This document shows positions 1 through 7,740 of a stretch of DNA of 64,000 nt, in pieces. The position numbers and the translations under genes are program-made. The stretch is from positions 58,213,057 through 58,277,056 of the forward strand of contig CP092870.1 in NCBI GenBank assembly GCA_030710605.1, in the 5' to 3' direction. Below the pieces are notes generated by a model. That model was not told the origin of the DNA. It did no database searches and was given only the letters and a program-made list of their open reading frames with translations. This stretch comes from Cordylochernes scorpioides (Eukaryota > Arthropoda > Arachnida > Pseudoscorpiones > Chernetidae). Numbering within the stretch: the first letter of the stretch is position 1; each line of letters starts with the position of its first letter.

Positions 1-210
1 AGCTTTATTAAGACCTTTTGGTCTTTTACAGATTCTCTGAGCAGAAATGTAGGGTACATACAGGAATAACAGTAATAGTACCAATAATCAACAACAACAA
101 AGAGCTTTATTAAGACAATTCAGTCTTATACAGATTCTCCAAACACAGAAATGTAGGGTACATACAGGAATAACAGCAATAGTACCAGTAATTAGCAATG
201 TTATTTACAA
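1..210 (-). repeat. Tandem LINE 3' ends, family B (2 units)
   Basis: Two head-to-tail units of about 105 bp. On the minus strand each reads toward a short hairpin (AAGAC/GTCTT type), then TTAATAAAGCT and a GTTGTTGTTG tail. No coding part remains. The same unit recurs at 1826-2310, 3112-3170 and 61040-61470, so it is the terminus of an interspersed non-LTR element whose body is not in the window. Confidence 0.75.
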
Positions 211-605
211 TGTATCAAATAAGGGGGGGAAATAAAGGAAAAGCTTAGCATAAATTTAATATACAAGCAGATTTCTTTCTAATTTGCCTAATTTGATTTG
301 CATATTTGCGTTTGATTATTTGAGTTACCTTATTTACAAATAAGTAATATTCTTCATTATAAATACCATTTTATAATCCTAGTTGTTTAGTCGTCTGCTT
401 TATCTAGTAGACAATTGTTACCTGAAAGAATGAGCCTTTGTTGTCGCCATGTTTTCTCGTGGCCTTTTAGAACGTAAGTACAATAGTGATTTTCTTAAAA
501 CCTTTTTAATATTACTAAATATATAAAGATTAGAATTTTAAAAGATATTGTAAGCAAAAATAAATAAGTATTTTCGAAAATAATTATAGAGAATATAAGG
601 TTCTC
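211..605. other. AT-rich spacer, nothing recognised
   Basis: AT-rich unique-looking DNA between two repeat arrays. I see no coding frame, RNA gene or repeat edge. Confidence 0.5.
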
Positions 606-1212
606 CAAAAAGTTCTGGAATAAAGGTCACTGTAATATCTTTTAGAGTTATTGTCTCAATCCCGATATACATGGTAAAAGGTACAACTTCCTCAGGTTTT
701 GTACATGAGTGTATACACACTTGGGTATCTCGCGTGTCTTCAATAAAGGGCACTGTAATATCTTTTAGAGTTATTGTCTCAATCCCGATATACATGGTAA
801 AAGGTACAACTTCCTCAGGTTTTGTACATGAGTGTATACACACTTGGTTATCTCGCGTGTCTTCAATAAAGGTCACTGTAATATCTTTCAGAGTTATTGT
901 CTCAATCCCGATATACATGGTAAAAGGTAGAACTTCCTTAAATTTTGTCCATGAGTGTATACACACCCGGTTATCTCGTATGTCTTCAATAAAGGTCACT
1001 GTAATATCTTTCAGAGTTATTGTCTCAATCCCGATATACATGCTAAAAGGTACAACATCCTTAAGTATTGTCCATGAGTGTATACACACTTGGGTATCTC
1101 GTGTCTTCAATAAAGGTCACTGTAATATCTTTCAGAGGTATTGTCTCAATACCGATATACATGCTAAAAGGTACAACCTCCTTAAGTATTGTCCATGAGT
1201 GTATTTATAAAG
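606..1212 (-). repeat. 123-bp minisatellite (about 5 units)
   Basis: Head-to-tail 123-bp units, each holding one copy of a terminal motif that reads CACTCATGGACAAAACTT on the minus strand. 123 bp is 41 codons and the unit lacks stops in one frame of each strand, so long frames appear on both strands; these are repeat read-through, not genes. The same unit forms arrays at 10.5-11.2, 27.8-32.8 and 57.4-58.1 kb. Complete parental elements are at 10308-10511 and 32660-32861. Confidence 0.85.
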
Positions 1213-1448
1213 GTTATTCGGGAATGAAATATTGAGTTCTGAAATGACCTTCAAACAACCCGGTCGTTATTTATGGGACAACCCAATATTTGAAACGGTT
1301 AATGGGTGTCGTCCCCAAACCACCTGTCAACTTAGCTAAACGGCACCGTTACAGAATACCATTCTTCTAGATTTATCTTGGCTCAAGGTCAGGAAGTTGT
1401 CCTCAAAATATTTCTTTAGTAGGTTGACATATATCATACTATATACAT
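1213..1448. other. Spacer, nothing recognised
   Basis: Short moderately GC-rich stretch between two arrays. No frame, RNA gene or repeat relationship noticed. Confidence 0.4.
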
Positions 1449-1826
1449 GTTGTCGTTGTTGTCGTGTCCAATGAAGAGCCTCAGATGTCTCCATACCTCT
1501 CTATCACAGCAGTCGTAATGTTCTTGGGTCTATAAAGCTGCTGTTCTGGGTCAATTTTCTGTTGTTGTCGTGTCCAATGAAGAGCCTCAGATGTCTCCAT
1601 ACCTCTCTATCACAGCAGTCGTAATGTTCTTGGGTCTGTAAAGCTGCTGTTCTGGGTCAATTTTCTGTTGTTGTCGTGTCCAATGAAGAACCTCAGATGT
1701 CTCCATACATCTCTATCACAGCAGTCGCAATGTTCTTGGGTCTGTAAAGCTGCTGTTCTGGGTCAATTTTCTGTTGTTGTCGTGTGCAATGAAGAACCTC
1801 AGATGTCTCCATACATCTCTATCACA
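1449..1826 (-). repeat. Tandem LINE 3' ends, family A (4 units)
   Basis: Four units of about 106 bp matching, in reverse orientation, the last 100 or so bases of the LINE at 33.7-37.6 kb: the codons around its C-terminus, its stop, and the GGACACGACAACAAC tail. Each unit begins with the tail complement (TTGTTGTCGTGTCC). All units are truncated at nearly the same 5' point, so they arose by amplification of one junction rather than independent insertions. The last unit runs directly into a family B stub near 1826. Confidence 0.8.
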
Positions 1827-2310
1827 GTCTTATACAGATTCTCCAAGCACAGAAATGTAGGTTACATACAGGAATAACAGTAATAGCACCAGTAATCAAC
1901 AACAACAAAAAGCTCTATTAAGATCTTTCAGTCTTATACAGATTCTCCAAGCACAGAAATGTAGGGTACATACAGGAATAACAGCAATAGTACCAGTAAT
2001 CAACAACAACAAAAAGCTCTATTAAGATCTTTCAGTCTTATACAGATTCTCCAAGCACAGAAATGTAGGGTACATACAGGAATAACAGTAATAATACCAG
2101 TAATCAACAACAACAGAAAGCTTTATTAAGACCTTGTAGTCTTTTACAGATTCTCCAAGCACAGAAATGTAGGGTACATACAAGAATAACAGTAATAATA
2201 CCAGTAGTCAACAACAACAGAAAGCTTTATTAAGACCTTGTAGTCTTTTACAGATTCTCCAAGCACAGAAATGTAGGATACATACATGAATAACAGTAAC
2301 AGTAATAAAC
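1827..2310 (-). repeat. Tandem LINE 3' ends, family B (about 5 units)
   Basis: About five head-to-tail copies of the 105-bp family B terminus, separated by AACAACAACA tails. The first copy is partial and fused to the family A array. Units differ by a few substitutions, for instance in the hairpin loop and stem. Confidence 0.8.
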
Positions 2311-2415
2311 AATATTAATATTTTTAACGGTAAATATGCCTATTTTGGTACATGAATACCATATCCTTCCGAAACCTTTATATTATATAATATATTATAT
2401 TGTAATCGTATAAAA
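2311..2415. other. AT-rich spacer
   Basis: AT-rich linker between the LINE stubs and the SINE pair. Nothing recognised. Confidence 0.4.
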
Positions 2416-2720
2416 AAAGTTACCAATGTGGGATTCGAACCAAGGTCCTTGCGGTCAAAAACCGACGTTTTCCACCACTACCCCACCAACCCAATGAACA
2501 ATAGATATGAAATAAGACATCTCAACTGTCTCCTTTTCAAGAGTAATAAGCAATGTTATATATTGTTATCATCGAAGAAAAAGAGTGCCCAATGCGGGAT
2601 TCGAACCAAGGTCCTTGCGGTCAAAAACCGACGTTTTACACCACTACCCCACCAACCCAATGGACAATAGATATGAAGTAAGACATTTTAACTGTCTCCT
2701 CTTTCAACAGGTATCAACAA
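2416..2720 (-). repeat. tRNA-derived SINE, two tandem copies
   Basis: Two copies offset by about 168 bp. On the minus strand each carries a tRNA-like head: an A-box-like segment (GGTGGGGTAGTGG) and a perfect B box (GGTTCGAATCC), spanning about 2424-2493 and 2592-2661. The acceptor and T stems do not pair as a functional tRNA would, so this is a SINE head rather than a tRNA gene. The flanking 70 bp (ATAGATATGAARTAAGACAT) is shared by both copies. A truncated + strand relative lies at 60765-60812. Confidence 0.7.
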
Positions 2721-3111
2721 CCTAAGTTCATCTTGTTCTTTGACAAAGCAACGTCTGAAAGACAATGAACATTATCTGCCACTTGTTCGTTTTTTTTATA
2801 TACGAATTCGCAGTATGTCATTAGCATATGAACAATGAAGTTTTTTTATCGACCCGTTTTAAATCACGGGTTGGGATGATTCTGTGAATAGAGGATTTCG
2901 TCTGCGACCAGTAACAGCCGTTGATATGTTCGTCTGTTTTTGTAATTTCTTGTTAACCGAATTCTTTTGGCAACTATTCTATACGCCTTTTTTATTTTCA
3001 GACGATTTTTTGCTTCATTTTGATTCTATTGAACATAGTTCAACATATAAAAAAGGAGGTCGATGGAAGGATGGTCTGAACCGTTGGCTTTTGACCGCTA
3101 CGATCCGGGAT

Positions 3112-3240
3112 GCTTGGAGAATCTGTATAAGACTAAAAGGTCTTAGTAAAGCTTTTAGTTGTTGTTGATTACTGGTACTATTACTGTTATTGCTGTGTGT
3201 ACCTTACTGTTATTGCTGTATGTACCTATATGCTTTTACT
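3112..3240 (+). repeat. LINE 3' end, family B, plus strand
   Basis: Family B terminus in + orientation: GAATCTGTATAAGACT, hairpin, AGTAAAGC, then TTGTTGTTG, followed by a partial second unit (TACTATTACTGTTATT). The sequence just upstream (about 3085-3110) resembles the SINE head at 60.77 kb, so this is a composite of two repeat families. Confidence 0.6.
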
Positions 3241-3312
3241 GTAAAGGTAGTCGCCAACTTCTACCCACCATGATTAGCATGGCCTGTACCACGTAATCTA
3301 GGGATAATAATA
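3241..3312 (+). repeat. Dispersed repeat shared with 60.96 kb
   Basis: About 70 bp (CAACTTCTACCCACCATGATTAG onward, interrupted only by substitutions) that recurs at 60985-61050. In both places it adjoins family B LINE stubs, so it may be an upstream part of that element. Assignment is uncertain. Confidence 0.45.
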
Positions 3313-3589
3313 CACATAAAAGCATATTGTTACAGATTTGAAAGTACAATGTCAAATGAACATTTCCAGTTTAAGCCAAATGGTTTCCAGTAAAGAAGAA
3401 TAAAGAAAATTTAACTAATTCTGCAGACTCAACTACCTTGGACCGTATTTCTTGTTAACCGATTTCTTTCGGCAACTATTTTATACATTTTTTTTTCCAG
3501 ACGATTTTTTGTTACATTCTTGATTCTTACGATATTTATGCATTATTGATATTTACGCAAGTTTGGCCTTTAATACCCATTTCTTGGTT

Positions 3590-3800
3590 TTTCAAGAAGC
3601 CTCTGGGACCAAAAATAATTTTTGGTCGCAGTGGTACAGCTTACTCCATGCTGACGAGCGTCAACAGCGCGAAACGCGTTCGTGAATGGTTTTCTTGATT
3701 TATCAAGATATTGGGTTGGCCAAATATCAGGGAACAGGTTAAATCAATGTTTAGTTGATTTCTGTTCCACTAGATGGCGCTTTGCGAGGAGCCATATAGT
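3590..3800 (+). repeat. Dispersed repeat carrying a hammerhead-like core
   Basis: The order is a hairpin (GACCAAAAA/TTTTTGGTC, about 3607-3626), GTGGTACAGCTT, the hammerhead-like core, an imperfect palindrome TTCTTGATTTATCAAGA, and a downstream segment ending AGATGGCGCTTTGC. The same order is present at 63.8-64.0 kb. The downstream segment recurs at 45957-46035. It may be a non-autonomous part of a Penelope-like retroelement, since those carry type I hammerheads; no coding sequence is linked here. Confidence 0.6.
3647..3684 (+). ncRNA. Hammerhead-ribozyme-like core (copy 1)
   Basis: Core CTGACGA (3651-3657), stem II GCGT/GCGC (3658-3661 with 3667-3670), GAAA (3671-3674), a two-pair stem III, the allowed cleavage triplet GTT (3678-3680), and stem I CATG/CGTG (3647-3650 with 3681-3684, one G-T wobble). 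The layout is that of a minimal type I hammerhead. The very short stems I and III make activity as a monomer doubtful. Confidence 0.55.
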
Positions 3801-4060
3801 ATTGAATTTACCGAGAAGTTTATGTTAATTTAAAAAATAAATAAATAAAGGATAATCACATATTATGGTGATGAGTATAGGCAAAATTATATGTTTTAAA
3901 ACTTATTGGTGTTTTGTATATGTCGCTGAGTTTTGACATAAGATATGAGATAACGTACCTGTCCAATATTGCGATCCGTTGTTGACGTCAATGGCCGACC
4001 TAACCTTGAATCATCTGCTATGCTCTTACGGCCATCTTTAAAAACCTTTTTTTTAAATCC
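3801..4060. other. Spacer, nothing recognised
   Basis: AT-rich sequence between the hammerhead repeat and the LINE fragment. A GACGTCAATGG stretch near 3985 was noted, but no element could be assigned. Confidence 0.4.
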
Positions 4061-4061
4061 T

Positions 4062-4498
4062 TTTATTAGTCTAAATTAGACAAGACCTTGGGGGTCGTGC
4101 TCATAAAGAAGTTCAAGAACTCTTCTTGGTTCTCTGTAAAGGGATCCTTTGTCCTTTCCAATACAATTTAGTATATGTTTGGGAGTAGCCTCTTCGGTTT
4201 TGCACCTAGTGCACATGGGGAAGCTTTTGACTCCCTCTTTATTAGATTTCCATCTGGCCAACTGTGTCGACTTCCTTCTGTTTAGTTGGAGGGTCTGTTT
4301 TTTGGGATTTTCTATTTGGTACCAAGAATGATGGAAACTCTCTGTGGTTCCTTATCAGTTGTAGTTTCAGTTTGTTAATATGGTCCCTTGCTGAAAGGTA
4401 GGTCTCGGACATTAGGATGTCCAGCTGCTCCTTCCTTTGCCAATCTGTCGGCCTCCTCAGACTCCCACATGTGATGGATTCCATTGCAGAATTATTTT
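4062..4498 (-). pseudogene. LINE fragment: RNase H tail, zinc motif and 3' end
   Basis: 5'-truncated remnant of a non-LTR retrotransposon. Reading minus from about 4498, one frame gives the end of an RNase H domain (SHVG, then EADRLAKEGA). A second frame (4076-4261) gives a zinc-binding C-terminus of the type C-TRC-x-ATPKHILNC. The switch of frame between them shows decay. The 3' end has a perfect hairpin GTCTAAATTAGAC (4069-4081, seen on +), then TAATAAAAGG on the minus strand. The 5' truncation is fused to a mariner fragment. The role of the parent protein is target-primed reverse transcription. Confidence 0.75.
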
Positions 4499-4845
4499 GA
4501 TGTTTAAAACGATTATACCAGAAATAAAATTGCGTTCGTGACAATTTTTCGTCTTCATAAGCTTCATTCATTAATTATAATGTCTCTGTAAAATACTTTT
4601 TTCTATTTTACACAAAATTTAATATTTGCCCTTTGCTCAATTGATGACATTTCAGAAACTGACGCGAGCTAAATACTTACAACAAAAATATGCCTAAAAT
4701 GAAAACTACGCATGCGCATTTACTGGCGTTGCTAAATTAAATTATAGTTTAGGCTTTGTTCTTTACAGTAAAATTGATTTTACATTTTTTAAAAGTTGTT
4801 TTATATTTTATTTTTTAAAGGTTCGGGAACTTTTTGATCCTACAG
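4499..4845 (-). pseudogene. Mariner transposase N-terminal fragment with TIR
   Basis: On the minus strand a terminal motif AGGATCAAAAAGTTCCCGAA (about 4820-4842) is followed by an untranslated stretch and codons for NEAYEDEKLSRTQFYFWYNR. This matches the second helix-turn-helix of mariner transposases (AYGxxxLSRTxxFxWxxRFK). The frame then runs into the LINE fragment at about 4498, so the DDD catalytic part is missing. The 109-codon frame at 4242-4571 is this mariner/LINE chimera, not a gene. Confidence 0.75.
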
Positions 4846-4859
4846 TGTACGTTGCGAGA

Positions 4860-5030
4860 TTCCACCCTTCAGTGTAGCATATAAAAGCAGATGATCCAAC
4901 ACAGTATTAGAGCTATAAGAAGCCGTCTGTAGATTAAATTGGTGAAACCGCTTGGAGGGTTCACCACTGATAAACCAAACCCTCCCAATATATTTTTATC
5001 GCAGTAAGGACAGTAGAAGTTTGATTTTTG
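4860..5030 (-). repeat. Family F interspersed repeat (copy)
   Basis: Minus-strand copy of a repeat of about 220-290 bp with the signature TTCTACTGTCC, GCGATGAAAAA, TGGGAGGG, GGTGAACCCTCCC, CACCAATTTAATCTACCAGA. Other copies are at 6165, 33390, 55060, 55425, 59945 and 60186. The best copies have inverted termini TTCTACTGTCCT/AGGACAGTAGAA, which suggests a MITE. Confidence 0.7.
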
Positions 5031-5122
5031 TTGAAAAGGAACATTTGTGCTTTGAATATTTTCCTTTCTTATATATCATATACAACGCGTTGTTGTTTTA
5101 AAAATACGTTGTTGTGTCATGA

Positions 5123-5180
5123 AAAAAAGGTTAGCGTTCAGCCAACTGATATATTGTTAAATATATTATTTTTTTATTCA
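5123..5180 (+). mobile_element. MITE G right arm, split by a LINE insertion
   Basis: Contains GGTTAGCGTTCAGCCAACTG followed by an AT stretch, the right arm of the MITE seen intact at 58456-58814. It continues after the LINE at 5864-5898 (ATTCAATATATGCCTTTTT). Joined across the LINE, it aligns with the 58.7-58.8 kb arm. Confidence 0.65.
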
Positions 5181-5860
5181 ACAACAACAACAAAAAAGCC
5201 TTTATTTAGGGTCACTGACCCTATACAGGATTCACCAGAGGTATGCATAAGAACAAAGCAGTGAGACAAAGGAAATAACGATATATACAGAGTAAAAAGA
5301 TAAAGAGAGAAAAAAAAAACAAGAAAAGGAAAAAATAATAATAAGAAGAAAGAGGGAAGCAAGAAATCAACACAAAAAGAGTAGCAGTAAGAAAGTGAGG
5401 AGTGAGTATCACTTGGCCTTCTTCTGAGATATGGACTTGTGGAAACCATAAAACGCCGTAGCAATATACTTATTCTGGGTCATATTGTCAATTATTGATG
5501 GAAGTGAAGCACAGAGTTGCCCAGTTTTGAGCATAAGGGTTCTTCTTTCTTCTTTCAGAGCAGAGCAATCAAAAATATAGTGAGTGATTTCATTTTTTAG
5601 TTTTGAATTACAGAAGGTACAGGTCGGGTCCTCACCGCAGAGCATCTTGGTGTGGTTTTCTCTAAAAAAACTTGAAAGTATTCTAATTTGTGCGAGTAGT
5701 CTTACAACCGGGAAAGGAAAATCCCCTAAAAGGTATCCCTCCGTCATGAAAGATATGTGAATGTCTTTGTAGTGAGAGTATAGCTTAGATTTATCCATTC
5801 TTGTAAGGTCGTTTTGTATAGATTGGTCTGCCGCTGTTTTTAAGAGCCCTGTAATCGCGC
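5181..5860 (-). mobile_element. LINE C, 5'-truncated insertion with target duplication
   Basis: Minus-strand copy of the last 680 bp or so of the LINE at 50402-53034, including coding 3' end, UTR, hairpin (AGGGTCACTGACCCT), AAATAAAGGC and GTT repeats. It is flanked by a direct repeat ending ATTTTTTATTCAA (about 5168-5181 and 5864-5876), the target-site duplication expected of target-primed reverse transcription. It landed inside the right arm of MITE G. Confidence 0.85.
5409..5798 (-). pseudogene. LINE C ORF C-terminus (129 codons)
   Basis: Matches the C-terminal 129 residues of the 785-codon frame at 50627 with only a few substitutions, such as FPFPVV for FPFTVV and LLAQIRI for LLAQVRI. It retains a zinc-knuckle-like C-x2-C-x8-H-x4-C (CTFC ... 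HYIFDC). It lacks endonuclease and RT, so it cannot act alone. Confidence 0.8.
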
Positions 5861-5899
5861 TTTATTTTTTATTCAATATATGCCTTTTTGATTATAAAA

Positions 5900-6150
5900 A
5901 AATTCATATAAAGGAAAACTTAAGACAATTGAGCCCGTAAATAGATTCGTTTGGGTAAATCCAAGGAAATAGATTATACATGGATTTACCATGGAGTCTC
6001 TATAAAAGAAAAAGATAAAATGGTAAAAATCTAATCATATATAATGGTGATATTGAAATTTATATACAGGAAAACTTAATTGAGACAATTGAGCTCATAA
6101 ATAGACTGGTCTGGGTAAATCTGAAGGATTCTATTGGACAAATGGTGTAT
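5900..6150. repeat. Family L repeat, two related units
   Basis: Two related stretches (about 5910-5990 and 6062-6135) share GGAAAACTTAAGACAATTGAGC and GGGTAAATC with minor differences. Relatives with the GGATTTACCA motif lie at 61495-61745. No coding capacity; class unknown. Confidence 0.5.
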
Positions 6151-6164
6151 GTGGCAAATGAAAA

Positions 6165-6362
6165 TATTAAGAGGCGAATGTTTCTTTCACACATAAATCA
6201 AACTTCTACTATCCTTACTGCGATGAAAAAATATTGGGAGGACTTGGCTCATCAGTGGTGAACCCTCACAGCAGTTTCACCAATTTAATCTACCAGACCG
6301 TTTCTTTATAGCTCTAATACTGTATTGGATCATTCTGATTTTTATCTCAGAAATGGTATTTA
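6165..6362 (+). repeat. Family F interspersed repeat (copy)
   Basis: Plus-strand copy carrying TTCTACTATCCTTACTGCG, TTGGGAGGAC, CAGTGGTGAACCCTCAC and TTTCACCAATTTAATCTACC. The right end is replaced by unrelated sequence after about 6345. Confidence 0.7.
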
Positions 6363-6780
6363 TGCAAAATAGGAACGATACAGAGGTAAACATGGCCCCT
6401 GTGATACCAGTTCGCCGGTACAATTTCCACAATAGGAAGGTTACAGAGAAGATTAACATGGCCCCTGTGATACTAGTTCGGCGGTACAACTACTACAATA
6501 GGAAGGATACAGTGGATGACACACGAAATCGGAAGTCTATTCCGTTGGGATCATTATGGAAATTCCCAGCAGACGGGATCCCCGAGCAGTGGTTCTTCTG
6601 CAACGATACTCCAACCTTGACATTGACAAACCCCCAGTAGGCGGATGTGGGGGGGGACTTGGAAATGCCCCCTCTAGTGAGTTTCCTTTTGTGTTTTCCA
6701 AATATTGTTGCAATTTGATGACTCATAAGGTAGTCATACTTCCTCTTGCTCCAGTTTCGATTCTTTAACTTTTTTCTTGA
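6363..6780 (+). other. GC-richer segment with a 66-bp direct duplication, unrecognised
   Basis: Two tandem units of about 66 bp (6382-6447 and 6448-6513), each containing AACATGGCCCCTGTGATAC and CAATAGGAAGG, keep one + frame open (6353-6640, 95 codons, repeating MAPVIxVRRYN). The following 150 bp is GC-richer than its surroundings, including a run of eight G at 6651-6658. It could be a remnant of a host exon or of an unknown element. I see no recognised domain, splice context or start evidence. Confidence 0.3.
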
Positions 6781-7042
6781 ATAAAAATGTTTTAATTACT
6801 TTTTTTTAACCATTGTGTCTTTATTCACTCTTATGGACAAAACTTTAAAAAAAGGAAAGTCGCCTTTGATGCATCCTGTTGACTATTTTTTCGAAGGAAA
6901 CAGAGGCAATTTTGTTCACATTTTGGTTATCTTGTGTTTCTTCACAATAAATGTCACTGTAATATCTTTCAGAGTTATTGTCTCAATCCCGATATACATG
7001 CTAAAAGGTACAACTTCCTTTAGTTTTGTCTATGAGTGTATA

Positions 7043-7666
7043 TGTGATGATTTAATACCATGGAATTGTTGTAAATAATCCAGATATCTACTACCACATA
7101 TTTTACCACGTGACTGTATATAACTTGTCATTTACTGCAATTAGAAAGAATCAACTAACATCAATCTGTACCGCTTAAGACTCTAATAAAGTATAGCAAC
7201 TGTACAGATAGAAGAAATGGAGAATAACAGGAGAAAATTAAGGCTAAAACTAATCAGGCCTAAGTGAGAATAAGAAAGTAGGCCTATCGAGCCCAGTCCA
7301 ATTTTTACGAGGTCGTGGCACTCCTGGATGATGTAACTTTCCCCCTGTTTACGTCAGAAAAGGGCAGTGATCTGCCTGGACCCAGGGAGGCTATAAAAGG
7401 AGGCCCCAAGCCTCAGTTAGCCAGTCTTTTGTTCCAGTCTTTGTTTCAGTCCCAGTCCGCGTAAGCCGCTCCTATAGAGGTAACCCTTTTCTCCCTCCTC
7501 GTCCCATTCCTTCTTGACGTTCAGACGCTTCTTAGTGGAATCTCTGTCTGTTTATTTCACCTTTGGCCCAGCTGTGTCGCCTTCCACCACGACTGCACGG
7601 TAGAGTTGACATCGAGGGTCGTCTAGCATTAGGTAACACTGGTCCCAGAGGTCCCAAGATATCACA
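7043..7666 (+). mobile_element. Solo LTR with TATA target-site duplication
   Basis: 624-bp insertion with ends TGTGAT ... ATCACA, the TG/CA inverted ends of LTRs, flanked by the 4-bp direct repeat TATA (7039-7042 and 7667-7670). Removing it restores GAGTGTATACACACGTGG, the expected sequence of the 123-bp repeat. It is GC-richer than its neighbours. A 4-bp duplication fits Gypsy- or BEL-type elements. No internal region or second LTR is present, so it is a solo LTR left by recombination. No polyadenylation signal downstream of the presumed start was identified. Confidence 0.8.
7350..7420 (+). promoter_or_regulatory. LTR promoter: CRE-like site, TATA box, initiator
   Basis: TTACGTCAG (about 7349-7357) resembles a CREB/ATF site. 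A strong TATA box, CTATAAAAGG, lies at 7391-7400, and TCAGTT, an arthropod-type initiator, lies about 22 bp downstream at 7413-7418. The spacing fits RNA polymerase II initiation within the LTR. Confidence 0.6.
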
Positions 7667-7740
7667 TATACACACGTGGTTATCTCGTGTGTCTTCAATA
7701 AAGTTCACTGTAATATCTTTCAGAGTTAGTCTCTGAACAC

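Larger units (their letters stand above)
6833..7738 (-). mobile_element. TIR MITE of the 123-bp family, split by a solo LTR
   Basis: A copy of the parental element of the 123-bp repeat starts near 6833 (CACTCTTATGGACAAAACTT) and includes the extra internal block GACAGAGGCAATTTTGTTCACA that array units lack. It runs to GAGTG at 7034-7038. A further 123-bp-type stretch resumes at 7671 (CACACGTGGTTATCTCGTG) and fades near 7738. The LTR at 7043-7666 sits exactly between. Confidence 0.7.

Noticed and set aside
606..1212. Overlapping open frames of 175 (+) and 190 (-) codons as genes
   Set aside because: They are opposite-strand readings of the 123-bp minisatellite; both strands lack stops because the unit length is a multiple of three. 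No start context, domain or non-repeat extension supports a gene.
2884..3168. 94-codon + frame as a gene
   Set aside because: It spans a SINE-like segment and a family B LINE 3' end; no domain.
5028..5464. Phe/Leu-rich small frames on the minus strand near the LINE C 3' UTR as membrane peptides
   Set aside because: They translate the A/G-rich 3' UTR of LINE C (AAAAAGAGAAAG type) and recur at each copy.
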